Shown here: positions 1 to 6,920 of the stretch, in pieces
Layout: each line of letters opens with the position of its first letter
Position numbering within the stretch: position 1 is the stretch's first letter
NCBI GenBank assembly: GCA_030037575.1
Contig: JASHRB010000124.1
Location: 1 to 8,024 of the forward strand
Source: Candidatus Sulfotelmatobacter sp.
GTDB lineage: Bacteria; Acidobacteriota; Terriglobia; Terriglobales; Acidobacteriaceae
Reading direction: 5' to 3'
DNA length: 8,024 nucleotides
Program-made: the position numbers and the translations under genes
The notes under the pieces: generated by a model
Told to the model about the DNA's origin: nothing
Database searches by the model: none
Seen by the model: the letters and a program-made list of their open reading frames with translations, nothing else

Positions 1-506
1 CGATTTTTGCTGGAATCGAAGTCGATATTCTCCCTGATGGCGACCTCGATCTCTCCGATGACGTTCTCGCCCAGATGGATATTGTTATTGCGAGCGTGCA
101 TTCGGTTTTCAATCAGCAGCCGGCGAAGATGACCGAGCGACTGCTCAAGGCGATCGAAAATGCAAACGTTTCGATCATCGGCCATCCCACAGGCCGCATC
201 CAACTTCGACGAGACGCATATCAGTTCGACATGGACAAGATTCTTACCGCGGCGGCAAGACACAGGGTGGCGATGGAGTTAAACTCGTATCCCGACAGGC
301 TCGACCTGAATGACGTGCACCTGCGCCAGGCGAAACAGCGGGGAGTGAAAATCGTGATCAACACCGATGCCCATCACACCTCGCATCTCGAAAAGATTGG
401 CTACGGCGTGCAGCAGGCGAGGCGCGCGTGGCTCACGAAAAACGACGTGCTAAATACGCTTCCGGCCGCGAAGTTCGCCCGGGCGATGAAACACGAATGG
501 AATTGA
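1..506 (+). CDS. polX: DNA polymerase/3'-5' exonuclease PolX, C-terminal PHP domain (5' truncated)
   Basis: This is the last 167 codons of a gene that begins before the window; the reading frame is set by the codon at position 3 and is open from the left edge. It encodes the end of a bacterial family-X DNA polymerase with a C-terminal PHP metal-dependent phosphoesterase domain, used in base-excision and gap-filling repair. Visible PHP landmarks are GIEVDI (Glu codon at 18), ASVHS (His at 99), IIGHPTGR (His at 183) and NTDAHH (Asp at 366, His at 372). These are the expected metal-ligand segments, in the family's usual order. The RLDLND stretch and the YGVQQARRAWL helix near the end are also typical of PolX. 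The stop at 504-506 gives a normal family C-terminus. The polymerase domain itself is outside the window, so a stand-alone PHP hydrolase cannot be fully excluded, but the match to PolX tails is strong. Confidence 0.9.
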   Translation, partial: IFAGIEVDILPDGDLDLSDDVLAQMDIVIASVHSVFNQQPAKMTERLLKAIENANVSIIGHPTGRIQLRRDAYQFDMDKILTAAARHRVAMELNSYPDRLDLNDVHLRQAKQRGVKIVINTDAHHTSHLEKIGYGVQQARRAWLTKNDVLNTLPAAKFARAMKHEWN

Positions 507-561
507 TTTGATGCCAGCGATTAACATCTAGAACCGACGATAGTTGTGGAAAGGCAGAGCT

Positions 562-1182
562 ATGCCGGAACCGACATCCCGATCGAGTCCTCTTTCTAAT
601 CCGCCAACCTCCACCGCGGTTTCGATGCCGCATACGCCGCCCTCCGTTCAGCGCGGACCGACGATCAATATAGCGGACGAATTCGGCACTGCGAAACGCA
701 ACCTTCCTCCTGCGAAGATTGTCTTGATCACGACGGGAGTGATTCTGGTGATCCTCAGCATTTTTTCCTTTTTTGATCGGGCTAAGCCGCAGGGCGCCGG
801 CTCGCTCGACAACGTGACGGCGGTGGATCTTCCCGGGCAAAACTCGGTTCTGGTAACTCTCACTTTTACGCTGCGTAATTCAGGCAAGAAATCCTTATGG
901 GTTCACGGCATCGAAGGGAAACTGCTTACGGCCAGCGGAGAGTCGAGGGGAGAGGCCGTTTCGACCGTCGACTTTGATCGCTACTATCAGGCCTTCCCCA
1001 CCTTGAAGGAAAATACCTTGACTGCTCTGTCACCCGAGGACAAGCTGCAGCCCGGCGAAGAAATCAAGCGAACCGTCATGGTCAGCTTCCCGGTTACCCT
1101 CGATACGTTCAATCAAAGAAAATCCGTGAGCGTAGTCGTTCAGCCTTACGACCAGCCGGTTCCGATCACGTTGACCCGATAG
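562..1182 (+). CDS. Single-pass membrane protein with extracytoplasmic beta-type domain (DUF2393-like?)
   Basis: The predicted protein has 206 residues. I start at ATG 562 rather than the in-frame TTG at 544 because GGAAAGG (548-554) sits seven bases before the ATG. Residues 1-50 are a Pro/Ser/Thr-rich, probably disordered cytoplasmic tail. Residues 52-71 form one strong hydrophobic membrane segment (IVLITTGVILVILSIFSFF). Residues 85-206 look like an all-beta domain outside the membrane: alternating hydrophobic strands such as VLVTLTFTLRN and IKRTVMVSFPV, plus LQPGEEIKRT, which resembles LEA14/immunoglobulin-like domains that describe properties of charged strands. DUF2393 is a possible family, from memory only. 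The gene lies 55 bp after polX on the same strand and 72 bp before the lactonase gene, so co-transcription is possible. No enzymatic motif is visible and I assign no function. Confidence 0.75.
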   Translation: MPEPTSRSSPLSNPPTSTAVSMPHTPPSVQRGPTINIADEFGTAKRNLPPAKIVLITTGVILVILSIFSFFDRAKPQGAGSLDNVTAVDLPGQNSVLVTLTFTLRNSGKKSLWVHGIEGKLLTASGESRGEAVSTVDFDRYYQAFPTLKENTLTALSPEDKLQPGEEIKRTVMVSFPVTLDTFNQRKSVSVVVQPYDQPVPITLTR

Positions 1183-1254
1183 TGGGACGGGATTTTCTTC
1201 GCCGAGCATTAAGCGCCATCGCATTTGAAAAATTGACAATCTGGTTCTAGGAAA

Positions 1255-2427
1255 ATGAAACGATCATTGCGCCGCAAGTTAATCTCAAGCCTCGTCTTCT
1301 TGTTTGTTTTCTCGGGCGGCGTTGCCGCCTCGCCTCGACATTCGAAATACCTGGTTTACGTCGGCACCTACACCGAGAATGGAAGCGACAGCAAGGGCAT
1401 TTACGCCTACCGCTTCGACTCGAACACTCAACAGCTCACTGAAATCGGATTGGCTGCGACGACAGTCAATCCATCGTTTCTGGCCGTGGGCAAGGACGGG
1501 CATTTTCTCTACGCTGCCAACGAACTGAGCAACTATCAAGGCCAGAAAAGCGGCGCGGTGAGCGCCTTCGCGATCGACCGCGCGAGCGGGAAACTAACGC
1601 TGGTAAATCGAGTTGCGTCTCGTGGCGCAGATCCCTGCTATATCACGGTCGATAGAACGGGCAAGTACGTGCTGGTAGCGAACTACACGGGCGGCAGCGT
1701 CGCCGTTTTTCCGATTCGCGAAGACGGTGGTCTGGGCGACGCTTCGGCGTTCGTTCAGCACACTGGACACGGAACAAATCCACAGCGGCAGGAAGGACCG
1801 CACGCTCATTCGATTGATATCTCTCCGGATGATCGCTTCGCGTTGGTTGATGATCTCGGATTGGACGAGACGCTGGTGTACCCCTTTGACAGCGCAAACG
1901 GAACTCTAGCAGACAACGAAGCAAGAATCGGGAAAGCGGCTCCGGGCGCCGGCCCCCGGCATTTGGCTCTGAGTCCCGAGGGAAAATTCGCTTATGTTCT
2001 CGACGAGATGGGATCCACCGTTTCCGCCTACAGTTTCAATTCATCTGCGGGCACCCTGACGGCGCTCCAAACAATCTCTTCCATTCCGAAAGCTTTCACG
2101 AGCCTTGACGAGTCGGCGGAAATCGAAGTCGCTCCCTCCGGCAATTTTCTCTACGCATCGAACCGCGGGCACGACAGTATCGCCGTGTTCCGCATTGATC
2201 GAAATACGGGACTGCTCACTCTGGTCGAATACACACCTACGAAAGGAGCGAGTCCGCGCAGTTTTGAAATCGCTCCGGGCGGTTCCCTGCTCTTTGCCGC
2301 CAACGAGAAGTCGGACAACATTGTTTTGTTCCGCATCAACCCGCGAACCGGGCGACTGACGCCGACGGGGAGAGTGCTTGATATCCCGCAACCGGTTTGC
2401 GTCAAATTTGCGCCAGTCGACCGATGA
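1255..2427 (+). CDS. Exported lactonase-family beta-propeller (6-phosphogluconolactonase type, PF10282)
   Basis: The predicted protein has 390 residues. Residues 1-25 are a signal peptide (KRSLRRK basic start, hydrophobic core, GVAAS cleavage region), so the protein is probably periplasmic or secreted. The rest is a seven-bladed propeller with the repeated blade pattern of the YbhE/Pgl lactonase family: LVYVGTYT (33-40), GKYVLVANYTGGSVAVF (136-152), GPHAHSI (181-187), GAGPRHLALSPEGKFAYV (231-248), FLYASNRGHDSIAVF (298-312) and LLFAANEKSDNIVLF (345-359). The GPHAHS and GPRH histidine/arginine region is the conserved centre of the family. Cytoplasmic members hydrolyse 6-phosphogluconolactone in the pentose phosphate pathway. 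The export signal makes that substrate doubtful here, and action on other sugar lactones or aldonate precursors is as likely. Start: ATG 1255 has only a weak AGGA just upstream, but it is the only start that keeps the signal peptide. Confidence 0.9.
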   Translation: MKRSLRRKLISSLVFLFVFSGGVAASPRHSKYLVYVGTYTENGSDSKGIYAYRFDSNTQQLTEIGLAATTVNPSFLAVGKDGHFLYAANELSNYQGQKSGAVSAFAIDRASGKLTLVNRVASRGADPCYITVDRTGKYVLVANYTGGSVAVFPIREDGGLGDASAFVQHTGHGTNPQRQEGPHAHSIDISPDDRFALVDDLGLDETLVYPFDSANGTLADNEARIGKAAPGAGPRHLALSPEGKFAYVLDEMGSTVSAYSFNSSAGTLTALQTISSIPKAFTSLDESAEIEVAPSGNFLYASNRGHDSIAVFRIDRNTGLLTLVEYTPTKGASPRSFEIAPGGSLLFAANEKSDNIVLFRINPRTGRLTPTGRVLDIPQPVCVKFAPVDR

Positions 2428-2466
2428 CTGCAGACCGACCCAAACTTCCACCGGCGACTGTTTCGA

Positions 2467-2994
2467 TTATTGCTGCTTCTGAATGAACCTCCGCCGGCCG
2501 AGGTAAATGTCGGCGTCCGGCTTGATCTCATGGTATTTCATGCAACCGATCGAGCTATCGACTGCGAGCGCGGACAGCGCCGCGCGTCGTGAACATTGGC
2601 GATTCCATGCTCGCCAAGGGCGCGTTCGAGTTCGTCTATGCTCACATGTTCTTTGGCCAAGTGCGATGCAATCGGCTCTCCATCATGAGTAAAGAGGCTG
2701 GGCTCGCCCAGGACGACCCGCCGGAATCCGCGGCTGGGGCCGGAGAGGCTCGCGACCAGATAATTCAGATCGACAGCACGGAAGCGACAATCACACTGTT
2801 GGCCGGCGAAGTATCCGGCCCGGTCATGGCATCCTGCACGGAGTTCGATATGAGCTAGAGCAGAGTGAGGTCGAACGGAATCATCTGGCCGAGTTCGCCC
2901 TTGCCGCTGGAGCGAACCCCAATCAGGGCGACGGAATAAATTGCGCCTGTGCGCAGCGCGATCCGCAGCCACGCCAGCCCGCAGGTAGAAACAC
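2467..2994 (-). pseudogene. Decayed DUF421 (YetF-family) membrane protein gene
   Basis: No single frame is open, but joining the three minus-strand frames gives a colinear DUF421/YetF-like protein. From a possible GTG at 2994 the frame shifts near 2970. The next frame reads AIYSVALIGVRSSGKGELGQ then MIPFDLTLL, matching the family's R-GK-EL-Q--PFD segment. It meets TAG at 2855-2857, continues LISNSVQDAMTGPDTSPANS, and meets TGA at 2765-2767. A second shift there leads to NYLVASLSGPSRGFRRVVLG then EPSLFTHDGEPIASHL and VSIDELERALGEHGIANVHD, the C-terminal YetF domain with its G-P-L--DG and E-L---L-E-GI signature. A third shift near 2582 leads to ALSALAVDSSIGCMKYHEIK and a stop at 2467-2469. That makes at least three frameshifts and two in-frame stops in about 530 bp, so the gene is dead rather than mis-sequenced once. 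It starts 6 bp after the coiled-coil gene ends, so it was probably its operon partner. Confidence 0.8.
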
Positions 2995-2999
2995 TCCGT

Positions 3000-3824
3000 T
3001 CAATTGGCGGTCACCGGAGTAGGCGCGTTCTTCGGCGTGCTCAAGTAGCCAGTGGCTTTCTTTTTATCGACGGTCCACACCACCAGTTCAAACAGCATGT
3101 GATCACGCCCCGAATAGAATTGAATCGGCTCGGCGATATTGCGGTCACGCTTCTCGATGGTGCGGTCGTCGGCGGTCACATTCATGGTGAACTTGCCGTG
3201 CTTCGCGTCGGTCTTTCTAAGTTGCAGGCTGACGGTGGCAACCGTCTGAGGCTTTGCGCCTTTGAGCAGGGTGAACTCGTAATAATTGCGATCGCCTTTG
3301 TGCTTGAGGATTTCAAGATCATCTCGCGTGTGTGCGATCAGTCCGCTTTGCACACCAAGGTCGCCGATCGCGCTCTGCAGCTTTTGCTTGGTGACGTCCA
3401 GATCGGCCCTGGTAGCTGCGGCGTCAGTTTTGACGCCGCCAACGTCGGTCTTGACGCCGGCCAACTCGCCGCTCACCTCGCCCAGTTGCTGTTGCGACGC
3501 TTTCTGTTCCTCCTCCAGTCGCGATTCAGCCGCTTTTTGTTGCGCCTGCAAGTCGGCAGCCCGCTGCGCAAGTTCTTTCTTTGTCATGCCCAGTTTCTGG
3601 CCCAGCGTCTCTTCTTCCGCTTCGGCGGATTGCATCCGTTTTTGCAGCTCCGCGACCTGCGCCTGGCTGGAGCCCAGGTCCGCTGTCAGCTTTTCTACCC
3701 GCTGCTGCGTGGCGACATATCCATAAACGGATCCGGCAACAAAAACGATTGCCAAAATCAGCAGAATCCACTTCCCAGCTGTGGATTGCTGTTCCGCCAC
3801 CAGATTCTCGCCATCGTCGGCCAT
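3000..3824 (-). CDS. Membrane-anchored coiled-coil protein, function unknown
   Basis: The predicted protein has 274 residues. ATG at 3824 is preceded by a strong GGAGGA (3834-3829) at 4-nt spacing. Residues 1-18 are a short hydrophilic cytoplasmic tail, and 19-37 form one membrane segment (WILLILAIVFVAGSVYGYV). Residues 41-175 are a long Gln/Glu/Ala/Lys-rich coiled coil, including a small tandem repeat GVKTDV-GGVKTDA at 123-135. Residues 178-260 are a compact, beta-rich C-terminal domain (YYEFTLLKGAKPQTVATVSL, then FELVVWTVDKKKATGYL). The topology suggests N-inside with the coil and terminal domain outside the membrane, as in envelope tethers or stalk proteins, but I do not recognise the family. 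It is transcribed divergently from thiO and leads directly into the dead DUF421 gene. Codon pattern and composition resemble the neighbours. A long plus-strand open frame opposite it (2949-3827) is only its shadow. Confidence 0.85.
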   Translation of the reverse strand: MADDGENLVAEQQSTAGKWILLILAIVFVAGSVYGYVATQQRVEKLTADLGSSQAQVAELQKRMQSAEAEEETLGQKLGMTKKELAQRAADLQAQQKAAESRLEEEQKASQQQLGEVSGELAGVKTDVGGVKTDAAATRADLDVTKQKLQSAIGDLGVQSGLIAHTRDDLEILKHKGDRNYYEFTLLKGAKPQTVATVSLQLRKTDAKHGKFTMNVTADDRTIEKRDRNIAEPIQFYSGRDHMLFELVVWTVDKKKATGYLSTPKNAPTPVTAN

Positions 3825-3828
3825 TGAT

Positions 3829-3834
3829 TCCTCC
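3829..3834 (-). promoter_or_regulatory. Ribosome binding site of the coiled-coil gene
   Basis: The minus strand reads GGAGGA, four bases before the ATG at 3824. It is one of the two best Shine-Dalgarno matches in the window and fixes the start of the coiled-coil protein. Confidence 0.75.
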
Positions 3835-3859
3835 AGACTTACCAGATCGGAATGACTTA

Positions 3860-3888
3860 ATTGTTTAGCATGACGCCACTGCTGTCAA
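3860..3888 (-). promoter_or_regulatory. Candidate sigma70-type promoter for the coiled-coil gene
   Basis: On the minus strand a perfect TTGACA (3888-3883) is followed after 17 bp by AACAAT (3865-3860), four of six matches to TATAAT. Transcription would begin near 3853, giving a leader of about 30 nt that contains the GGAGGA site. Position and spacing fit well. The -10 box is weak, so this remains a prediction. Confidence 0.5.
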
Positions 3889-3915
3889 TTGGCTCGACGC
3901 CGCTTCACATTCTTT

Positions 3916-3921
3916 TACAAT
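3916..3921 (+). promoter_or_regulatory. Candidate -10 box for thiO (possible leaderless start)
   Basis: TACAAT matches the -10 consensus in five of six positions and ends six bases before the GTG start of thiO at 3928. RNA would then begin at or within a base of the start codon. No good -35 is seen at normal spacing: TTGGCT at 3889 is 21 bp away, which is too far. Confidence 0.4.
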
Positions 3922-3927
3922 GCAAAG

Positions 3928-4995
3928 GTGAAGACTTGGGATGTCATCGTTATTGGCGGCGGCATCATTGGGCTTTCGCTCGCCATTGAGCTCCGCAAGC
4001 GCGGCGCAACCGTTCTGATCGTCGAACGGGGCGAGCCGGGCCGCGAGGCTTCTCATGCCGCCGGCGGAATGTTGGTCGATTGGGCGGCGGAGACTCCCGC
4101 CGCCCTCCAGGAGTTGGCGATGGCAAGTGCGCGCATGTATCCGGAGTTTGCGCGGGAATTGCAGGTGGAGTCGGGAATGTTTGTCGATTTGCGCGAGCAG
4201 GGAGCGATTGTCTTTCCTGCGCCGGAGCATGTACACCAGCGGGCGGGGTTCAAGTTGGAGAACCTGCCCTCTGCATCGCTCGCCGAACTCGAACCGGCGC
4301 TGGCGGATCACATGCGTCCGGCGTTTTTGCTGAAGGAACGAAGCGTGGATCCTCGTGCGCTGACGACAGCCGCGCTGGCCGCGACCAAGCGGCGCGGAGT
4401 AGACATTTCCTCTGGCGAGGAAGTAACCGCGGTGAAAGTTGGCAACGGCAAAGTTTGCGGAGTCACGACGAACAAAACGTCTTATCAGGCCCCCAAAGTT
4501 GTCAACTGTGCGGGAGCATGGTCGGGCCAGCTGGCGCCGCACAATTTTCCCACACGGCCGGTGAAGGGACAGATGCTCAGCCTGGTTTCGCCCTCCCCCA
4601 GCCTGCTGAAGCATGTGATTCGCGCGCCCGAGGTTTATCTGATCCCACGCAGTGACGGGCGAATTCTGGTGGGAACCACAACGGAAGAAGCCGGATTCGA
4701 CAAGACGACGGATGTTGCAACAATTCAGCGCCTGTGGCGAGCCGCGATTTCGCTGATACCGGAATTGCGTAACGCAAAGATTCTTGAGGACTGGGCCGGA
4801 TTGCGTCCCGGAACTCCGGACGCGCTGCCATTTCTGGGTGAGACTTCGACGCCAGGTTATTATGCTGCCACCGGGCATTTTCGCGACGGCATTTTGCTGG
4901 CGCCGATTACGGCGCGGATTATGGCGGATGTGATCGCCGGGAAGAATTGCGGATACGAGTTGGAGGCGTTCTCACCCAGAAGATTTCAGCCCTGA
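3928..4995 (+). CDS. thiO: Glycine oxidase ThiO (FAD-dependent D-amino-acid-oxidase family)
   Basis: The predicted protein has 355 residues, the usual length for ThiO. It oxidises glycine with O2 to iminoglycine/glyoxylate, supplying dehydroglycine for the thiazole ring of thiamine in the cytoplasm. N-terminal DVIVIGGGIIGLSLAIELRK is a Rossmann dinucleotide fold (GxGxxG at 10-15), ending at acidic E33 for FAD ribose. ASHAAGGML (41-49) is the family's second FAD segment and PVKGQML (211-217) is also characteristic. Residues equivalent to the substrate-binding Tyr and two Arg of B. subtilis ThiO appear as Y237 in VYLIPR, R293 in GLRPGTPD and R319 in GHFRDGI. I choose GTG 3928, giving MKTWDVIVIG, over the in-frame TTG at 3889, whose extra residues are unlike the family. 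An AAAG abuts the GTG but there is no properly spaced ribosome site. No thiS, thiG or other thi gene lies in the window, so a non-thiamine glycine or D-amino-acid role is possible. Confidence 0.93.
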   Translation: MKTWDVIVIGGGIIGLSLAIELRKRGATVLIVERGEPGREASHAAGGMLVDWAAETPAALQELAMASARMYPEFARELQVESGMFVDLREQGAIVFPAPEHVHQRAGFKLENLPSASLAELEPALADHMRPAFLLKERSVDPRALTTAALAATKRRGVDISSGEEVTAVKVGNGKVCGVTTNKTSYQAPKVVNCAGAWSGQLAPHNFPTRPVKGQMLSLVSPSPSLLKHVIRAPEVYLIPRSDGRILVGTTTEEAGFDKTTDVATIQRLWRAAISLIPELRNAKILEDWAGLRPGTPDALPFLGETSTPGYYAATGHFRDGILLAPITARIMADVIAGKNCGYELEAFSPRRFQP

Positions 4996-5020
4996 GATAA
5001 GCTGCCGCCGGTCGCTGGCG

Positions 5021-5026
5021 TATACT
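5021..5026 (+). promoter_or_regulatory. Possible -10 box upstream of the M20 dipeptidase gene
   Basis: TATACT, five of six matches to the -10 consensus, lies 55 bp before the ATG in the short gap after thiO. No clear -35 is visible, so the dipeptidase may instead be co-transcribed with thiO, whose stop is 85 bp upstream. Confidence 0.25.
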
Positions 5027-5080
5027 GTAGCGTTTTCCTGCACACAGCGTAGCCTCTTCGCATGGGAAAGGAAGTCTTGT

Positions 5081-6454
5081 ATGGCATCCCCGGCCGTCGA
5101 TTTTGCCCGCAATAATCAGCAGCGTTTTCTTGGCGAACTGAAAGATTTGCTTCGCATTCCTAGCGTCAGCACGTTGCAGGAACACAAGTCTGATGTGCAA
5201 AGAGCGGCCGAGTTTGTTGCCAACGATTTGCGTCGCATCGGCATGGAAAGTGTCGAGGTCATTCCCACCAAGGGCCATCCGCTGCTATACGCCAACTGGC
5301 TGCATGCGCCGGGCAAACCGACTGTGCTCTGTTACGCGCACTACGATGTGCAGCCGCCCGATCCGCTTGATGAATGGGCCACTCCGCCGTTCGAGCCGAC
5401 CGAGCGCAACAACAACATTTATGCTCGCGGGGCGGTCGACGACAAAGGCCAACTGTGGATGGAAGTGAAGGCGCTCGAATCGCTCATGAAATCCGGGAAC
5501 GCCAAGCTGCCGATCAACGTTAAGGTTCTTTTCGAGGGGGAAGAGGAAGTCGGCGGTGAGTCGATTAGCGAGTACGTCAAGACGCAGAAAGCCAAGCTAA
5601 AAGCCGACTTCGCTCTGGTTTGCGACACCGAGCTTTTTGCTCCTGGCTTGCCAACTCTTTGCGTGGGCCTGCGTGGCCTTGTCTATACCGACATCGAAGC
5701 GCAAGGCGCAATGATCGATCTGCACTCCGGCGTGTATGGGGGAGCGGCGCCGAATCCGTTTTTCGCGCTCATCGAAATCATCAGCAAACTGAAGGATGCC
5801 AAGGGCCGCATACTTATTCCCGGCTTCTACAAAAATGTGAAGGCGCCGAGCAAAGATGAACTGAAGGCCTGGAAGCGACTGCCATTCAACGAAGAGCACT
5901 ATCGCAAAACCGAGGTCGGGTCGAAGGTTCTCACCGGCGAGCCCGGATATTCGGTTCTGTATCGCACATGGGCGCGACCGACGCTCGAAGTTCACGGCAT
6001 GCCGGGAGGATTCATCGGCGCGGGCGCAAAGACCGTGATTCCGGCGAAAGCTGCGGCGAAGGTTTCCCTGCGCCTTGTGCCGAACCAGGATCCCGACGAC
6101 ATTCTTAAGCGTTACACGACGTTTGTGAAGAAGCTCACACCGAAGGGCATCGAAACAAAAATTAAAGTGCACAGCAAAGGCCCGGCGAGCGTGGTTGGAA
6201 CAAACAATCCTTATATCAAAGCCGCGAGGGGAGCCCTGCACGACACATTCAAGAAAGAAACCGTGTTCATTCGGAGTGGCGGATCGATTCCCATCGTCAA
6301 CGATATCTATCAGTCTTTGAAAATTCCCAGCGTGATGATGGGCTTCGGCCTGCCTGACGACAACCTCCACGCCCCGAACGAGAAGTTCCATATCCCGAAC
6401 TTCCATCAGGGGATAGAGACGATCTGCTTGTTCTTCGAGAAGCTGGGAGGATAA
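5081..6454 (+). CDS. M20-family zinc dipeptidase (CNDP/DapE-like)
   Basis: The predicted protein has 457 residues, normal for M20 dipeptidases with an inserted lid/dimerisation domain. It is a cytoplasmic di-zinc peptidase expected to cleave dipeptides or related acyl-amino acids; the exact substrate cannot be read from sequence. Metal and catalytic motifs are complete: H87 and D89 in LCYAHYDVQPP, bridging D120 in RGAVDDKGQ, general base E154 and zinc ligand E155 in FEGEEEVGG, D182 in CDTE, and H430 in DDNLHAPNE. H215 in DLHSGVYGG is the conserved lid-domain histidine that reaches the partner active site. RSGGSIPIV (398-406) is the conserved substrate loop. ATG 5081 is supported by AAGGA at 5068-5072, eight bases upstream. 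There is no signal peptide. It follows thiO on the same strand and converges on the antitoxin-like gene. The long minus-strand frame opposite its 3' half is a shadow. Confidence 0.93.
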   Translation: MASPAVDFARNNQQRFLGELKDLLRIPSVSTLQEHKSDVQRAAEFVANDLRRIGMESVEVIPTKGHPLLYANWLHAPGKPTVLCYAHYDVQPPDPLDEWATPPFEPTERNNNIYARGAVDDKGQLWMEVKALESLMKSGNAKLPINVKVLFEGEEEVGGESISEYVKTQKAKLKADFALVCDTELFAPGLPTLCVGLRGLVYTDIEAQGAMIDLHSGVYGGAAPNPFFALIEIISKLKDAKGRILIPGFYKNVKAPSKDELKAWKRLPFNEEHYRKTEVGSKVLTGEPGYSVLYRTWARPTLEVHGMPGGFIGAGAKTVIPAKAAAKVSLRLVPNQDPDDILKRYTTFVKKLTPKGIETKIKVHSKGPASVVGTNNPYIKAARGALHDTFKKETVFIRSGGSIPIVNDIYQSLKIPSVMMGFGLPDDNLHAPNEKFHIPNFHQGIETICLFFEKLGG

Positions 6455-6459
6455 CCGCA

Positions 6460-6694
6460 TCAGCCGAGAGCCGCGGGCCGGTTTCGGCCGGCGGCCATGA
6501 GATTTTGTCCCGTGCTTCGGGTGCAATCCTGCGCGCCTGGCGAAAAACTCAGCTGCCGTTTCGACGGGGCCCACTTTCTCGGCAAGGGCAGCGGCGATGC
6601 GTTGGTTTATGGACACGCCGTCTTTCCTGGCCAGACCCTGGGCCGCCTTCTCCTTTGAAAGCGGAAGTCTTAGCGGATAGGTAGCTTTGCTCAT
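6460..6694 (-). pseudogene. Solitary HicB-family antitoxin-like gene, 3' end probably frameshifted
   Basis: From ATG 6694 the first 56 residues match the small 'toxin-antitoxin system HicB family' proteins with a ribbon-helix-helix DNA-binding fold: ATYPLRLPLS forms the strand, and DGVSINQRIAAALAEKVG is the helix-turn-helix pair, followed by ETAAEFFARRAG. AAGGCG lies about eight bases upstream as a weak ribosome site. Such proteins are usually about 70-85 residues. Here the frame does not stop but runs to 5597, antisense through the dipeptidase, with unlikely sequence. A shift by one base near 6525 would end at TGA 6460-6462, giving about 78 residues, the expected size. I therefore mark it as probably frameshifted, although a naturally extended protein or a different end frame is possible. 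No toxin gene is next to it: downstream is the convergent dipeptidase, and upstream no coding sequence is recognised. If functional it would be an orphan regulator. Confidence 0.6.
6470..6495 (+). terminator. GC-rich hairpin after the M20 gene, possible terminator
   Basis: An 11-bp stem with a single G-G mismatch closes a GTTT loop: 6470-6480 pairs with 6485-6495. It begins 15 bp after the dipeptidase stop, the right place for a terminator. The T-run (ATTTTGT, around 6502-6508) comes several bases after the stem rather than directly, so it is not a canonical intrinsic terminator. It also overlaps the uncertain 3' end of the minus-strand antitoxin-like gene. Confidence 0.45.
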
Positions 6695-6920
6695 GGCTTC
6701 GCCTTTTTCAATTGGGTCAGCCTGGACTCATCGCTGGAGTCTCGAACCGCTCGCCTGCCGGCCCTTTTTTCGCATATTTAGACCCATTTTTACGCTTGCC
6801 TTCCTGGTGATGCCGGACTACTCTTATCGGGCTCCCGCGACTCTCCCGCCTCACTGTTTCCTCGTCCTTAGACTGTCGAACTGGTGCAATGCCTGTGCAA
6901 TACACGGCGCTAGCGCGTAA

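Noticed and set aside
1233..1238. TTGACA as a -35 for the lactonase gene
   Set aside because: The matching -10 position falls inside the coding sequence (about 1256) and has no TATAAT-like match.
2538..2972. Minus-strand 144-codon frame taken as an intact gene
   Set aside because: Its N-terminal half is out of frame relative to the DUF421 homology; only its middle part is genuine, so it is part of the pseudogene.
2949..3827. Plus-strand open frame of 292 codons
   Set aside because: It is antisense to the coiled-coil gene, which has the promoter, ribosome site, membrane segment and plausible composition; the plus-strand product has no recognisable motif.
3865..4878. Minus-strand open frame of 337 codons
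   Set aside because: Shadow of thiO, rich in Arg/His/Cys, with no known motif.
5597..6459. Long minus-strand extension of the antitoxin-like frame
   Set aside because: It lies antisense to the conserved dipeptidase and its translation looks like non-coding shadow. Only the first 56 or so residues match a family.
6725..6760. tRNA-like arms (GACTC-7 nt-GAGTC and GGTTCGAGACTCC on the minus strand)
   Set aside because: The T-stem does not pair and no acceptor stem or D-arm can be built.
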